Source: Bigelowiella natans CCMP2755 (Eukaryota > Cercozoa > Chlorarachniophyceae). Taken from it: a stretch of 20,569 nt of DNA. The translations under genes and the position numbers were made by a program. The first letter of the stretch is position 1. Each line of letters starts with the position of its first letter. Below the pieces are notes generated by a model. The model was given only the letters and a program-made list of their open reading frames with translations, was not told the DNA's origin and made no database searches. The stretch spans positions 7,501 to 28,069 of the forward strand of contig ADNK01002536.1 in assembly GCA_000320545.1 (NCBI GenBank). The letters run 5' to 3'. Shown one piece after another: positions 1-10,288 of this stretch.

Positions 1-1
1 T

Positions 2-1834
2 AAGCTCAACAGAATTTTGAGGTATGGACCTTCCATGGCTCCCGATTCTGCCACGGGTGCGATTTCGGAAGCACAAGGGGAGGGGAAAGACAAAAGGATA
101 GAATTTCAGAATTTCCAGATTGTGTCGCAGGTAAATAATCCCCTCATTTTCACCATTTTTAATGGATGGCTCTGTGTTTCGTATTGAAGAGCGAAATAAG
201 GATTTTAATGGTCTCCTGACAAATCAAATGGCAATTACATGCGAAATGAATGTATGCCGTTTATTCGATAAAACTCTTTCTTACGAAGTCGTCGGCAAGA
301 ACTCCTCGCTTCAAATCGTATCCGGTCTTTTTTTCAAACAAAAAGGACCGGTGCATTCTTCATTTTTGATTTGCGACAAGCAGTCTAATACTTATTGTCA
401 CCAAAACAGGTCAATCTGCTCGAAGGGCGAAGGGCACTAAAAGTTGGCTGTTGGAAGTTTGTAGCTCCATACTCTATCGATACCAGGAGAATCGAACGGC
501 AGATTCGTACCTAAAAGACAGAAAAACAGGGGGATTTGATCACTGCGACAAAGCAACGTTTCCTTTCCAGTAGTCTGTAAGCTCCTGACCATTCTTTTCG
601 TGCACGGTCAACTTATAAGATCAGGAGGAAGACAGCTCCTAGGACCTGGAGTGGTATTTTGTACAGATTTTGGTAATCTTTCCTGTCGAAGAGAAAAATA
701 CACACAATTTTACTTCGTAAAAATATTTTTACATTTTTTTTGAAATCTGACAAACGTAACCACTGGTGTGTGCTCTACCTGCAGCTACGAGGGCCTGCAC
801 ATTTTAACTCTTTTGACAAAGGTGTGGGTGGGGACAATTCGAGTGAATACGGCACCGTCGGGCTCCTGCTTTCCTCCTCAATCTGCGCTCGAAAGGCTTT
901 TACTGGTGAAGAGGATATGCTCAACAGCACTTTTGCCTTAGGACTCGTTTGGGTGGCTCTCTGCACAACCTTGGTATAGTAGAAAGGCCATCTTCCTTTC
1001 GATATCGATATGAGTGATACGGCCTCATATCCACCCACTGTTTGTATGGTTAGGTGTTGTCTCGGCATGAGGATATTAAGGTCTTTATCTCCTTCCTCAT
1101 CGCAATATCGGTTCGGATAACGGCCTGGGGGCTGCTGTCTCTTTCATCCTGTTTTCGAAACAAATTCAAGTCCAAAACACCCGAGACACAGACAGACAAT
1201 CAGATCTTAGAATGCTCTTTAGTTGGGGCATTCTACGCGACAATTCTTTCTTCCCTGGCCTTGCTTCTCTGCGTTGGCGAGATGGGGATTGTGAATCTAG
1301 AGGAGGAGGTGGGTGATGCTACTTGATGCAACACAGTTTTTAGTACAAACGATGGGCATTAAAACGATAAACTGTCCCCCCTCTACATAGTAACCATTCT
1401 TGGGTGGTACAGAAAATCAAACTGAATTTTACTTTGAAAACCGTGCCATAAATGCATCGTCTTTTTCCATCTCAGAGCGAGTTTGGCACATTGGTGAAAA
1501 TGGCGGAGCACTGGCTTCTTATATGTTCAACAGGATATCTTTGTATGTATCTCTTCGATCAGGTAAACTGTTGCTATTAGATAACACGGGTTAACAATAT
1601 CCTCACCACCACCACCACCACCACCAAACCATCATCATCATCATCATGCTAGGAAAGTCATCTAGTGAGCACGCAAAATATTGTAAGACTCCCCTCCTCT
1701 GCTAATCGATATTCAGCTTATGAACGGCCTTGTAGTCGATTCCCTTGCCAGAATGCATGTGGTTGATAGCGGCATCTTGCTGTCAACGCTTACCGCTCAG
1801 TTTCATAGGGTATTCGTCACGTACCACAATACGG

Positions 1835-1870
<36 letters not shown>

Positions 1871-2640
1871 GTACATGTATATTATATGAGATCGAATCCT
1901 GACTCTGGCTCGATGTTGCTTACTGCTAACACTTTCCCTTTGCAAAACGGCGTCCCAATTCGTTCCTTCCGCTTCTTCTTTTTTGCATTTGGAGTGCGAT
2001 GAGTTTGTTCTTTGCGCGCCGTTTCAGCTTCATTAATGTGTGCTTGTTCTGGGACACGCATGGGTGTTGTTTTTGTTGTTTCTCTTCGTCGCTACGTCGC
2101 CGGTTGGTACTCCCTCAGGACTTCCGCATCCCCCTAGCACCGTTGCTCTATTCGACGTTCTTTCACCATCTCTTCCTTCACATAAGAAACATCCGAAATC
2201 TCCTCTCCCCGTCACCCTCGTTACGTAATGCAGAGGAGCAGCGGATCAACACACGGATCTCGCTGCTGCTGTTCAAGGGAATACCGAGAATGATGCTGCT
2301 AGTACAGTTTGGCATTGCGTCATTGAGCTTTGTATTGGGAGAAAAGCACCGTCTGTTTCGAGAATCGAGAATGAACACCGTGGAGGTGATTGGAACTATG
2401 GCTTCGCTCGTCCTGCTCAACGCAGCAGCGGTTGGTATCTAATCTCTTCGTCGCCGCTTGTCTGTGCTGTTTTGTGTTCCCCTGATATACTCGAACTGCG
2501 GTGCTGTTTGCTGGATAAAAGAGAAGCAAGAGGGGAGTCTAAACCTGTGCTGCTTTGTGTGATTATTAGGTTATGTCGCTAGCAGCTGTATCAAACTCCT
2601 CGATCCCATCATCTTCATCTTCGTTATTATCATCCTCTCT

Positions 2641-2671
<31 letters not shown>

Positions 2672-2808
2672 CCGTTCTCTTCCCCCTCCTCCTCCTCTTC
2701 CTCGCAAACACCACCGCTTCCCCCCCGAAAAAGCAGTGCTCTATCCTCGAAGCATGCACGCCAACACCGCCAGGACCAACTATGGGAGGTGGGGGGGAAG
2801 CTCTATGA
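2..2808 (+). CDS. multi-pass membrane protein, 3' part of gene (5' end outside window)
   Basis: Exons that join without a frame break: 785-973, 1081-1308, 1476-1562, 1717-1809 (all phase 0), 2119-2434 (ends phase 1) and 2570-2808 (stop TGA 2806-2808). Upstream, 2-130 and 410-506 (starting VNLLEGRRALKVG) are open and flanked by good splice signals; the link from 506 to 785, perhaps a micro-exon near 625-653, is unresolved. The product has about seven hydrophobic segments: the 785/1081 exon junction, the middle of exon 1081, exon 1476 (HWLLICSTGYLCMYLFDQ), two in exon 2119 (MMLLVQFGIASLSFVLG and ASLVLLNAAAVG) and an Ile-rich run in the last exon. I do not recognise the family. The GY...YLFD stretch faintly recalls TLC-domain proteins, but that is weak. 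Membrane location is inferred from hydropathy. The last exon overlaps desaturase exon 1 in another frame. Confidence 0.55.
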
Positions 2809-3892
2809 CTTCTCCGAATTCGTAGAGCGACACCCTGGGGGAATGGCCTCTATCCTGCTGGGCAAAGGTGAAAGCACGATTTGGCTATGGGCTAGTGGCG
2901 GCGGGGCGGGTGGGGAAGTATGTAGAGCTTAAAGACGATGCTTCTTCTTCTACCAAAACGATTATTAGCTATGCCTATTGTGGTATATCAGAACCATTGG
3001 GGAGGGAGAGAAAGTATGCACGCTCATACACATGCACAGACGCAATTGCTATCTCTCTCTCTCTCTCCCCCTTTCCCCCCTCTCTCTTTTACGCTGCTAT
3101 TTCTTCTCCGCGACGGTTGCATAAACGCAGGCAGGGACGCGACAGCGCTCTTTCTCTCGTACCACCCCTTCACTACACGCCATCGAGCGATCCTCAAAAG
3201 TAAGCACTTGGGAACGTGAGAAAAGAAGCTAAATCAACAAAATACTCGTAAAGTGAGCAGCGCCCAAATACAACGACGAGGAGCGTTCGCTTTAGAATTG
3301 CGTGCGTGTGCACGTGTGCGCGGCGTGTTTAATACGATACGCGTATTCAAATTGCCGCTCTCCACCAAAGCACCAATCTTCAATTCTACTCCTCCTCTCT
3401 CTCTCTCTCTCTCTCTCCCTCCCTCTCTCTTACTACATCCCCCCCCCTCGTCGCACAACAGAGTACCTAGTCTCCTCGACCAAAGCTGAGAAGGGCAAGA
3501 AACATTCACAGAGCAGCACCTCTCCCCCCTCCCCCCCCTGGGCGGGGGAAACCTACCCTGCAGAGGGAGACGAATTCTACCAAACGCTATGCAAAAGAGC
3601 GCGAAAGGTGGCCAATGTACACGCACGCAGCAACCATTCTCATATCACCCGTTGGACGGAGAGAATAGAGACGAGACGCCTACATCCTCACTTCCCCCCT
3701 CCACCTCGTGTACCCTCTCCCGTGCAACAACTCAGAGCTCCAGCCTACCGTCGTGTCCTTGTGCTATAAACACACACACACACACACACATAAACACACA
3801 TATTTGTATATATTTATCTATATATTTTTATGTGTATATAATTATAAAAATAACATTACTAAACATATTTACTTCACCAATATATGAAAATA

Positions 3893-3927
<35 letters not shown>

Positions 3928-4791
3928 GTATATAAAGTCATCTTCTGCTCACAGGCCATCAAGCCCTTAAACATCGATTTGACGGTCGCATCGCCTTCGA
4001 GGTGGCTATACTACGGCGGTGTATTCTCGTCTCTTGTGTACTTCTACTCGCACTACTACCGGGGTACCTCCCCCCTGCACACGTTCGGCTTCGCCCTCTC
4101 CTCGTGGCTGATGGGGGCCATGGGGCATGATGCAAGTCACTTCGCCGTATCACACACGCCCTGGGTAGAGTAGTTAGAGTGCTGCTGCTGCTGCTGCTGC
4201 TGCTACTCTTGATGATGATGATGATGATGATGATTTTGAGGCCCTTTTGTGCACGTTTCCCCCTGTTCATTTCTCTTTAGAATTTTGAATCCTCGTTCGA
4301 GTCTCTCCCCCCACGTTTTTCCTGCTTCTCTCTGCATCCGTGTCGGCGTTTTCCTGGGCAGCCGCGCGGGGGTTCTTTTGTGCGTGCGAGTGCCATCGTG
4401 TGCTGTTGCGCGTGCTCATACACTGCTAATTGTAAACTGTTAGAATGCAAATCTCAAAAAAGCTTAGATCTCATCACCCCCCCTTTACCCCCCCGCCTTC
4501 CCCCTTCCTCTATTCTCTCCTATGCCTTCATCTAGATCAACTACGCTTGCTTGGGGGGCATGGCCCTCCTTTGTTCTCCGGTGTTATGGCTGAATCAGCA
4601 CACCTTCGCGCATCATTCGTTTACCAACGATTTCGATAAAGACCCCGACGTCCACCATTTTCCGTTCATCCGCACACATCCTGCTGTTCCAAAGAATGGC
4701 TCAAGTCTCTTTTATCTACAGGTGACGATTTCCCCTTGCCCCTTCAACAGTGACTCTCACCTCCCTCCACCTCCCCCCTCTCTCTGTCTCT

Positions 4792-4855
<64 letters not shown>

Positions 4856-6446
4856 GTATATAATATTTGTTTATTTTTTGCCGCTTTATAAAGAAGATTT
4901 CACTCTGAAGAAGAAGAAGAAGAGAAGGACAACAATGAGTGTCCATGAACTGAATATATCGTCTTTTGCTATTTCTAAAGGCAGCTATGGGAAAGAAAGG
5001 GGGAGAGGGGGGAGGGGGGGGGGCAACCGTTGTAATAAATTATCTTCTTTATTTTCGTTATCACCCAATCGTCGAGGTCATCGCTTGCATGCTCAGAATT
5101 GCTGTGTTTACTACCACTGCCTCTGCTACTACTACAACGACACAGGTATATCGGCTATATGTGTGGGGATGGTACTTCTTCATCGCCTTCGGGGAGTGCG
5201 TATGGGTGAGCGACACTCGAGCATACACAAGTTCTCGTACACATATTATACTTTTAAATATACGCGCGCGTGTGTGTGTGTGTTTTAATCAACCGGCCGC
5301 GCCGCATTATTCAAAAGAAACGACAAAATTTGATCGATTCATTAATAATATACATATAATATATAATATAAATCCTCGCTCAGCTTCCGATACGCTCGAT
5401 GGCGTCGGAGTCTCTCTATGGGCTGCTAAGATTCCCCGGAGAGGCTTTTGGGCGAACCTCTTGGTTTATCTCGCTCCTCCACCTCACGTGCTTCTATTCC
5501 TTCATCATCCGCTCGCCGTTTATGACTCTCCCCCCCCTCACTGCCGCCGCGCATGTCGTGGGGTACATCGCCATGTGCGGTCTATTCTTCGGATTTTGCA
5601 GCCAGGTGAACCACTTCAATGCGGAGAGTGTTCTCTCGGAGAGAGAAGGGGGGGGGGGCAGCGCCTGCAGTGCCAAGCCTATCAACAAGACTACAAAACA
5701 CTCTCGAAAAAAATCGCCAAAATGCCGAATACGCAACAAGCATAAGAAAGAGGAGAAGTCACCAGAAGAGGCGGGAGAGAAGGAGCGCGAGAAGGAGGCG
5801 CGGGGGGGAGGGGGCCGCAATGGAATACAACAACCCAAAAGCTGGGCGGCTGAGCAGGTTATCACCAGTAACAACTTCTGCAATGACTCGGTGTTTTGGA
5901 CCATCCTTGCCAACGGCCTCAATTTCCAGGTTGATTGTAGAAGCTCGTGTAGTAAGGCTCATTTAGTACAGCATTAAACTTGTCCTCTCCTTCCCTCTCC
6001 CCCTCTCCTGCCCCCGTTCTCTGTTTCAAATGTACCCAATTGGCTATCGCCTCTGCTGTTTGTGGTGTTGATCGCCCTCCTCCTCAGATCGAACACCACT
6101 TATTCCCGGGAGTCAATCACGAGTACTTGCCGCTCCTACGACCGGTAAAAAGCCGCAATTCACGCCAAAACTCTCCCAATGATCCATATACACTATTGCT
6201 GTTTAGCATGTCTACGATATTCGGTTGTTGTAACATCAATCTATTTTTGGCCCTCTTTGAGATCTATCCCTAGTGTGTTCCTAGCTCCTCTATTCGTAGT
6301 ATATCTCTAAATCTTCTGTGTTGCTTACGTAGATTGTTCAGCAAACCTGTGCAGAGTTTGGGGTGCAATACAAGTCGTTCGACTCAATGGCCGAGATCAC
6401 AAGCGCAACATTGAGATATTACCGGGGACTGGCACCGCAGCAGTAG
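2573..6446 (+). CDS. cytochrome b5-fused front-end fatty acid desaturase
   Basis: Nine exons: 2573-2867, 3131-3199, 3462-3607, 3955-4164, 4536-4721, 5146-5205, 5384-5929, 6088-6144 and 6333-6446 (stop TAG). All are GT...AG and in phase, giving 560 residues. A Ser-rich N-terminus (about 1-60) precedes a cytochrome b5 domain with HPGG at 87-90 and the second haem His at 110. Three histidine boxes follow: HDASH 228-232, HTFAHH 262-267 and QIEHH 504-508; the last is split by an intron between Q and I. Hydrophobic segments lie near 187-205, 211-226, 347-366 and 375-394. The family puts a double bond between an existing one and the carboxyl end of a C18-C22 acyl chain in the ER, using electrons from the fused b5; the Q in box 3 is typical. 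Whether it acts at delta-4, 5, 6 or 8 cannot be read from sequence. Odd: a Lys/Glu/Gly-rich insertion at about 404-472. ATG 2573 follows an in-frame TAG; an alternative is entry from an upstream exon at acceptor 2569. Confidence 0.93.
2640..2670 (+). repeat. CAT trinucleotide array inside coding exon
   Basis: A run of TCA/ATC triplets lies inside the first desaturase exon, where it reads as poly-Ser. In the frame of the upstream membrane protein the same run reads as poly-Ile, a possible membrane helix. Changes in triplet number would keep both frames open. Confidence 0.85.
3052..3935 (+). repeat. microsatellites in desaturase introns 2 to 4 region
   Basis: Dinucleotide arrays sit in successive desaturase introns: TC at 3052-3067 and 3394-3418, CA at 3770-3790 and TA (interrupted) at 3890-3935. 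The last ends about 20 bases before the acceptor of the exon at 3955. Confidence 0.8.
4181..4233 (+). repeat. adjacent CTG and GAT trinucleotide arrays in intron
   Basis: Roughly eight CTG triplets (4181-4203) are followed by roughly eight GAT triplets (4210-4233), just inside the intron that follows the HDASH exon (donor at 4165). Confidence 0.85.
4792..4862 (+). repeat. compound CA/TA microsatellite in intron
   Basis: CA repeats (4792-4815) run directly into TA repeats (4816-4862) in the intron between desaturase exons 4536-4721 and 5146-5205. Confidence 0.85.
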
Positions 6447-7672
6447 TAGTCGATTGTTGGCTTTGATATATGCGTGTCATAGAATCGACAACACGCGATT
6501 TTCACAGTACCGACTTGCTGCAAACGTTCATTGTCTCTCTTTGTGTGTGAGTGTGCGCGTGTGCGTGTTTGCGTGTGTAGATCGCAACGCATGCATGGTG
6601 ACGACAAAGAATCTAGCTAAAGGGTGCTGAGATAGGATCACATCCCACATTTTATTTGCTTGCTGTTAGTTGTTCGCGGTGGCCAAAATTGCCAAGATGC
6701 GCAACATGTAATTTTGTCTACTGACGGCCTACTGCTGAAATGAATTGCTAGAATGACATGGCAGAAATCACATGCACATCACATGCTAGCATGTCTTTCG
6801 TGAAAACAACATTTGTCGAAAATGACATGGCAAAAATCCACAGCAGAGCATCGCGCCATTGCCCATGTCGCAGAATTTCTCGTCACCATGGAATTGAGTC
6901 TCCGTTTTCTCTCGTTCCAGAACACCTGGAAGGACAACCAGGCACTGGCCGAGCTCCGATTGCAGCTGGCTAGCTGCTAGGCTGGTGGAAGCCATCAACG
7001 TTTCCATGTTCCACAACCTTCAGACTTTCCCATTGGATTTTGCACAGGATTGGTGGGCAAAATCGTTGACGCCGTCTTTGCCTCCACGCGAACTTCCCTC
7101 TGGGAGAACAAAAAGTAGAACGTGCCCTTCCAAATCCGAATGTCTCTCTTTGGCCGCCATTCACACTGCCCCGATTCAAGCAGTTCCAACAGAATGTCTC
7201 AGGGAAAATGTCATTTGAGTGTGATGCAGAATTTTCTCGGATGTGAACAGCGAACACATGCTTTCCAGGTTGCGCCAACTAGGCTCGTGGTGGGCATCGA
7301 ATTTGAATTCACAATCTTGGAAGTTTTTTTTTGTGTGAAGCATTCGTGCCCCTTGTGCCATCCATGTCAGCAAAATGCATTGCGGCTGGCCAATCGTTGC
7401 AACAATCTGCGCATTCGTGGTTCTTTGTTGCCTTTTTTGCTACCGCTGAAACCTTGCACACCTGAGCGCGCAATTTCCAGATCTGGGTGGATGGCAATGT
7501 TGGAATGTGCATGCTGCGATCTGGACAATTGACTACATTGTTAGACTCACGTGAATGGCTACAATCATGGTACTGCGATGCAGTCACCTTGTCACGTTGC
7601 GAAAGAGTAACGTGTGAAAACAATGATGTGCATCTCCTCATCTAAGAATGGATGAAGTATCAACAGCAGGAT

Positions 7673-7704
<32 letters not shown>
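7673..7704 (+). repeat. CA microsatellite
   Basis: About 15 uninterrupted CA dinucleotides in the spacer upstream of the ankyrin exons. Confidence 0.9.
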
Positions 7705-7706
<2 letters not shown>

Positions 7707-7995
7707 CAAGAAACTTCGTAAAGAGCAAGCGGAGAATTAAAAGGCAATTAAATTTTCCACACAGACTCACATAAATTCTACTCGATGTTTGAGCTGTTGT
7801 TGATCTTGAGCATCATCGTGCTTGTACTTGTTTCTTCCCCTCCTGTTAATTTGCCACTCTTCCCACAATTAGAAATCTCAGAGAATCGCAGCGTAGTTGG
7901 GGCAGCTTGAAGATGAAGCTGGGAAGGTATTTTATCTTGCTGTATGCAATCATTAAAAATGCCACTAGCATAACATCTATTAAGATATGCATCAT

Positions 7996-8023
7996 TGTGT
8001 GTGTGTGTGTGTGTGTGTGTGTG
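7996..8023 (+). repeat. GT microsatellite
   Basis: About 14 GT dinucleotides, 300 bases after the CA array. The two arrays are complementary and could pair as a long stem in a transcript, but nothing shows that they do. Confidence 0.9.
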
Positions 8024-8359
8024 AGTGGCGCTTTGGCCGCCGCGTCTTCGAGCGACTTTCTCCTCTTCACAGAGTTTCGTCGAGCGATCTTCATGTCATA
8101 GCCCTTTTTGGATGTGAATTGATCATCAACATTTGGGACATGAGCGTTTTGCTGGCTTCTTGGACATGATTTCGGAACAATCCTTCACGGCGGCAGCATC
8201 CGTCATTTAAATGTTAACAACAGAAAAAAACATAAAGACAAAATCGGAAGCGTCCGTGACGCAGGGCAAACGGGAGGGGGGAGGAGAGGGGGGGGGATGC
8301 AACACGAAAAAGAGCAGCATTGAGCAAAAAGTACTTCCGCTACTTTTCCCATCATAATA

Positions 8360-8489
8360 GACACAGTAATATGATGTATAATATATATATCGTATTACAT
8401 GTCTATAACGTGGCCCAAAAATAGAGCCATACTTATAAGACACAGTGATGTGATATGTAATATATATATATCGTATTACATGTCTATAA
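8360..8489 (+). repeat. direct repeat of an AT-rich element of about 50 bp
   Basis: Two copies (8360-8408 and 8439-8489), offset by 79 bases, each begin gacacagt, contain a short TA run, and end with the same 19 bases, tcgtattacatgtctataa. They differ by a few substitutions and a 2-base change in the TA run. No open frame or transposon end is visible. Confidence 0.75.
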
Positions 8490-8677
8490 TCATCCATCAC
8501 CGCATGTTATCAGTAGGCTTGTGCTTTTCCTTTGCCATAGAATGCCGCGTGCATCTCGTGACTCTCGTTTGTACTAAATAAATATCCATCTGGTAACAAA
8601 AAGATAGACGAACATTTATTGAAAAATAAAAATATATTAATAAATAGAAAAATAAGAAAATTTAACGAAACTAATTG

Positions 8678-10288
8678 GTACAAGATGTTGGTAGATGACC
8701 AGCAGTCGCAGTGCGATTCATGCCTTTGCAACATAGTTGCAGAATCGGTTATCAGGGTGAGAAAATAATGATTGAGAGTCTTGTGATTTCATTGCGGTCA
8801 AGTTGAAGGATATGGGAGAAGGCGAGTTTGAGTATCAAGAGGAAGTGGTAGTGGGAAGCATTTCAATGTGAGAAGTAGCGATGGGTAGAAGTAGCAAGAG
8901 GTAGTAGTGGAATTGAGAATCCACACAGCAGTGTTAGCAGTTTTCTCACAGGGACGTCGCACAATGTCGTCATCATCATCAAGATTGGATTGACACATAA
9001 CGGCTTAGTTTTTCATTGATCCTCATTCTTCATTGATCCTCATTCTCATCGTTAGCCTGGTTTACCATTCCACAAGATGAGTTTACGGCAATCAAGAGGG
9101 GAGGGGAGGGGAGAGGAAGATTTATGTTTCGTTAAGATTCATTTGGATGCTTGTTGATTTGAGATTGCTTCGGTGTTGCTTTTTCTATGGCATGTTTTCT
9201 ACAATTAGGTAATACATCGGTAATCATTGGTGCTGGAGGAGGTAACATGGAGATTGTCAAGTGTCTGGTTGGCATGAAGGCAAATATTGAGGCTAAGGAC
9301 AAATATTATGGTGGGTATGCTAAGAGCAGTATTAGCAATAGCAGTGCTTACTAGGTGCAAGAGGTTGGTAGATGACCAGCAGTTGCAGTGTAATTTGTGC
9401 GTGTACGACCATCAAGAGGGGAGGGGAGAGGAAGATTTGTTTTTCGTTGTGATTCATTTGGATGTTTGTTGATTTACGATTGCTTCGATGTTGCATTTGC
9501 TATGGCATGTTTGCCACTATTAGGTGATACACCGTTAATTATTGGAGCCGAAAGGGGTTATCTGGAGATTGTCCAGTATCTGGCTGGCATGAAGGCAAAT
9601 ATGGAGGCTAAGTGTGAAACCGGTAAGCATGCAAGGAGCAGCATTTGATCCCCATTCTCATAGTTAACCTGAATCTGGGTTACCATTCCACATGATGAGT
9701 GTACGGCCATCAAGAGGGTAGGGGAGAGGGAGATTTGTGTTTCGTTGTAATTTTTAATGTTTGTTGATTTGATGCTACTTCGATGTTGCTTTCCCTTTGA
9801 CATTTTTGCCACTATTAGGTGACACACCGTTAATCAAGTGCGTCGAAGGTGGTCATCTGAAGATTGTCCAGTACCTGGTTGGCTTGAAGGCAAACCTCGA
9901 AGCTAAAAATAGATACGGTGGGTATGCTAGGAGCGCAGCATTAGCAGTAGCAGCGGTAGCTAGGTGCAAGAGGTTGGAAGATGACCAGCAGTTGCAGTGT
10001 GATTCATGCCTTTGCCATGTAGTTGCAGCATTGTACAGCAGTTTATTCACAGAGACGTCGCACAATTTCGTTATCATCATCAACATTGGATTGATAGACT
10101 GCGTCTTAGTTTTTCATTGATCCCCATTCTCATCGTTTACCTGATTCTGGGTTGGTATTCCACAAGATGGGTGTACGGCAATCAAGAGGGGAGAGGAAGA
10201 TTTGTGTTTCGTTGTGATTCATTTGGATGTTTGTTGATTTGAGATTGCTTCGGTGTTGCTTTTTCTATGGCATGTTTTCTACAATTAG
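8678..10288 (+). repeat. tandem exon/intron cassettes, each with one ankyrin repeat
   Basis: The block before each ankyrin exon (about 9101-9208, 9418-9523, 9713-9818 and 10178-10288) is nearly the same: purine-rich gaggggag, then gaagatttgtgtttcgttg, then a TTG-rich stretch ending in ATTAG. A second shared block containing gatgaccagcag occurs near 8693, 9372 and 9977. Introns are 213, 196 and 371 bp and look like differently deleted copies of one parent. Starts of successive exons are 315, 295 and 470 bp apart. Homology begins near 8678, with no ankyrin exon visible before it. Confidence 0.85.

Larger units (their letters stand above)
6447..8677. other. intergenic region, no recognised gene
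   Basis: Between the desaturase stop and the first copy of the ankyrin-gene intron repeat I see no convincing gene. Short open frames on both strands around 6758-7641 show no motif I know; a Cys-rich stretch near 7342-7372 (plus) has CxxCxxC spacing but no continuing fold. An 18-base element close to aatgacatggcagaaatc recurs near 6752 and 6821. Missing 5' exons or the promoter of the ankyrin gene could lie here unseen. Confidence 0.5.

Noticed and set aside
3589-3954. Open frame upstream of the HDASH exon containing IYIYIY runs
   Set aside because: It reads through CA/TA microsatellites of an intron; the exon begins at 3955 after a clear acceptor.
4966-5745. 259-codon plus-strand frame across the desaturase
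   Set aside because: It is in a different frame from the histidine boxes and runs through introns; only 5146-5205 is an exon.
7122-7641. Overlapping open frames on both strands, one Cys-rich (CPLCHPC)
   Set aside because: No known domain, no consistent splice partners and only modest length. Chance frames cannot be excluded.
8678-10288. Regularly spaced repeats that could suggest a CRISPR-like array
   Set aside because: The repeats are exon/intron cassettes that encode ankyrin motifs, in a eukaryotic gene. There are no short identical direct repeats with unique spacers.
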